Below, piece by piece: positions 62,412 through 64,000 of a DNA stretch of 64,000 bases. This DNA is from Siphonodentalium dalli. Lineage: Eukaryota; Mollusca; Scaphopoda; Gadilida; Siphonodentaliidae. Every line of letters begins with the position of its first letter. Position 1 is the first letter of the stretch. Location of the stretch: assembly GCA_032622095.1 (NCBI GenBank), contig CP136066.1, forward strand, positions 44,283,835 through 44,347,834, read 5' to 3'. The translations under genes and the position numbers were made by a program. The notes beneath the pieces were generated by a model. It was not told where the DNA came from and made no database searches. It was given only the letters and a program-made list of their open reading frames with translations.

Positions 62412-62551
62412 ATCTCACACGAGTTTCTATTTTATACGGAATTTATCAACCTCGTTCACTAAATTCGATTTGAGTCGAGGTTTACCGAGGCTCAAATAGA
62501 ATTTAGAGGACGAGGTTGATAAATTACGTCTAAAATAGGACGAGTGTGAGA
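62412..62551. mobile_element. 140-bp hairpin (foldback MITE)
   Basis: The left arm (TCTCACACGAG, CTATTTTA, AATTTATCAACCTCGT, CTAAATTC, ATTTGAG) pairs with the right arm in reverse order around a short GTCGAGGTTTACCGAG centre. Arms are about 60 bp with roughly one mismatch in ten. Flanks are not clearly duplicated. Confidence 0.7.
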
Positions 62552-63362
62552 TACCTTTTATCACATGATCGAATAAACCCGAAGCAACGCGAAATATTCA
62601 TCGAAAACAACAATCATAAACTACAGCAATCGCAAGTTATTTGAAGAACGCCGTGACGTCATCGCACGCGCTGATATTAAACGTGTCTATTACCGATAAT
62701 TATGAAACTGATTTTATGGCCAAATTATGTGATAAAATTCATTACGACATGATAATTTAAAACAAAATGTACATGTATGGGTTCTACTGACATTTGCTTT
62801 CAAAAGTCCTGTATGATTCAAAACTGTGCAACAGATAGCCATATACATGTGGATAATTGCATGACTTATTGACAGTTGTGCGAACGTGCCCAAACCAACA
62901 CATTGTGGTGGCAAGGATGTGTCGACAGGGGGAGTCTCTCCCAACTTTGGACAAGATATTCAACAGTTTGAATGTTCATGCCTGGCATTAGTTGGAAATT
63001 TTACGCTACATAAGGGTTGAAATTGTTCTCATTGTGTGATATTCGAACCAGAAATGGTGATATTTGAAGTATTTAAACCAACAATAGCATGTTTCTACTT
63101 TTTGTCTGGTCCGAAATGGCTATCAGTTGGAAATAAATTTTCCAACTTTAGGGGGTGTCAGAGGTTGGAAATCTCCAACAGTTTGAAAGCTTGCGGTACC
63201 ATGCAGTTACAACTGGAACGTTTGAACCCAATGGGGAGGGCGGTGCAAATGGATTGGTCTGGATCACGGAATATTTCAAGGTGTAGACCCCCTCCCAAAA
63301 CGGAGACCATCTAGCCACGTCCCTCGGTGATGGATTGATCTGAACTTTCCTTCTCGTTTCAG
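62552..63362 (+). other. probable intron or 5' flank of the final exon
   Basis: No gene is recognised. The 92-codon ORF at 63036-63314 has no domain. A pyrimidine-rich acceptor (CTTTCCTTCTCGTTTCAG, 63345-63362) ends this stretch. Confidence 0.45.
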
Positions 63363-63667
63363 GTTCTTCAGATACAACGGAAGACGATTATTCTCTGAAG
63401 CCTTTTGTCGCTAGATATAAACTATGGGGGCCTGGTTGTGGGGGTAAATATGTTCGCAGTGTATGCGTCAATGGCATCACTGATTTGCCCAAACTATACA
63501 CATCGAAAAAGCTGTTTGTGAATAAACTCTATTACGACTTCCAGCACTATTCATACGATTGTCTGGAAGAATGGAATTTCAATCGGAGTATAGATTATTA
63601 CAGTGGGACTTTGTTCTTCGATGATTCTTACTACAGAAACTTGGACTTCGTAAAAAATAAACTTTAG
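63363..63667 (+). CDS. last exon of a GT14 (core-2/I-branching) GlcNAc-transferase-like gene
   Basis: After the acceptor AG at 63361-63362, two bases complete a split codon and an open frame runs to TAG at 63665-63667, about 100 codons. The order KYVRSVCVNGITDLPKL, LFVNKLYYDFQHYSYDCLEE, WNFNRS matches the C-terminal end of beta-1,6-N-acetylglucosaminyltransferases (GCNT family), which carry VR-x-VCIYG-x-GDL, LFANKF and CLEEW-type blocks. These Golgi type II membrane enzymes branch mucin-type and poly-LacNAc glycans. The transmembrane and catalytic regions must lie upstream and are not seen in this window, so the exon may belong to a gene with a long intron or to a fragment. No AATAAA is seen before the window end. 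Confidence 0.6.
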
Positions 63668-64000
63668 CTTAAAATGCATTATATGGTGATGTGCGGAGTT
63701 TTTATTTTCTTTTTGCTTGCTTGTTTGTGTTATTTTAAATATATATATCTATTATTTGTGTATCTAACTGCTCAAAATCGATAATTGATCAGGCCCAACG
63801 TCCCCCCCCCGGAGTCATCGCCTTTTACGATTATTATACTTCCATGGTGTGACCAATGATGTATATTGTTTTTCTATTGAGGCAGTGTTCCGTTTAATTG
63901 GAAATATCGCCCTTTTACGATTATTTTTCATTTATATTATACTGGACACCTTTTCAACGTCTTAATATCTAAAAGTATGAGGAGAAGCAAACTAAAAATT
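63668..64000 (+). other. 3' flank of the glycosyltransferase exon
   Basis: AT-rich; presumably 3' untranslated region and beyond. A C run at 63802-63810 and two CGCCTTTTACGATTATT-like copies (about 63820 and 63909) are the only structure noticed. Confidence 0.4.

Overview
This is animal genomic DNA with almost no host coding sequence: it is AT-rich, intron-scale, packed with nested transposons and satellites, and has no bacterial-style gene order. The best guess is a mollusc, probably a bivalve. A tRNA-headed SINE ends in the AATAAAACAAACAAAC-type tail common in bivalves, a Helitron-like repeat has tandem units, a GGAC microsatellite and an end hairpin, and the LINE and BEL/Pao families fit. 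No species can be named from the sequence alone.

Layout. 1-9.4 kb: small decayed elements (inverted-repeat elements, a SINE, a LINE ORF1 remnant, a piggyBac-like MITE). 9.5-22.0 kb: one 29-bp minisatellite of roughly 430 units, open in two frames throughout and nearly so in the third, giving ORFs of 3,000-4,200 codons that are probably not genes. 22.0-25.8 kb: a decayed BEL/Pao LTR retrotransposon with 145-bp LTRs, inserted in the minisatellite, which resumes at 25.8-26.65 kb. 26.65-30.1 kb: unique DNA, degenerate satellite, a MITE and the 3' part of an old LINE (LINE B, minus strand). 30.12-45.77 kb: a 15.65-kb near-perfect palindrome inserted into LINE B with a 6-bp target duplication. 45.78-54.3 kb: the rest of LINE B, then a second copy of a 5.7-kb segment (BEL gag start, LTR, minisatellite, flank, LINE B 3' half), then the LINE B 5' part carrying two more MITEs. 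54.3-59.9 kb: an apparently intact plus-strand LINE with a 1,261-aa endonuclease/reverse transcriptase and repeated ~120-bp units upstream. 59.9-64 kb: mostly unrecognised DNA, ending with the last exon of a probable GT14 (core-2/I-branching) glycosyltransferase, the only likely host gene.

Relative order of events read from nesting: minisatellite expansion, BEL insertion into it, tandem duplication of the 5.7-kb segment, then insertion of the giant palindrome into the first LINE B copy only; the second copy keeps the empty site. The palindrome is the strongest candidate for something undescribed: two arms of about 7 and 8.6 kb, a 28-nt GC-rich loop, clean ends beginning TGATGATA, a 6-bp target duplication, and no recognisable transposase.
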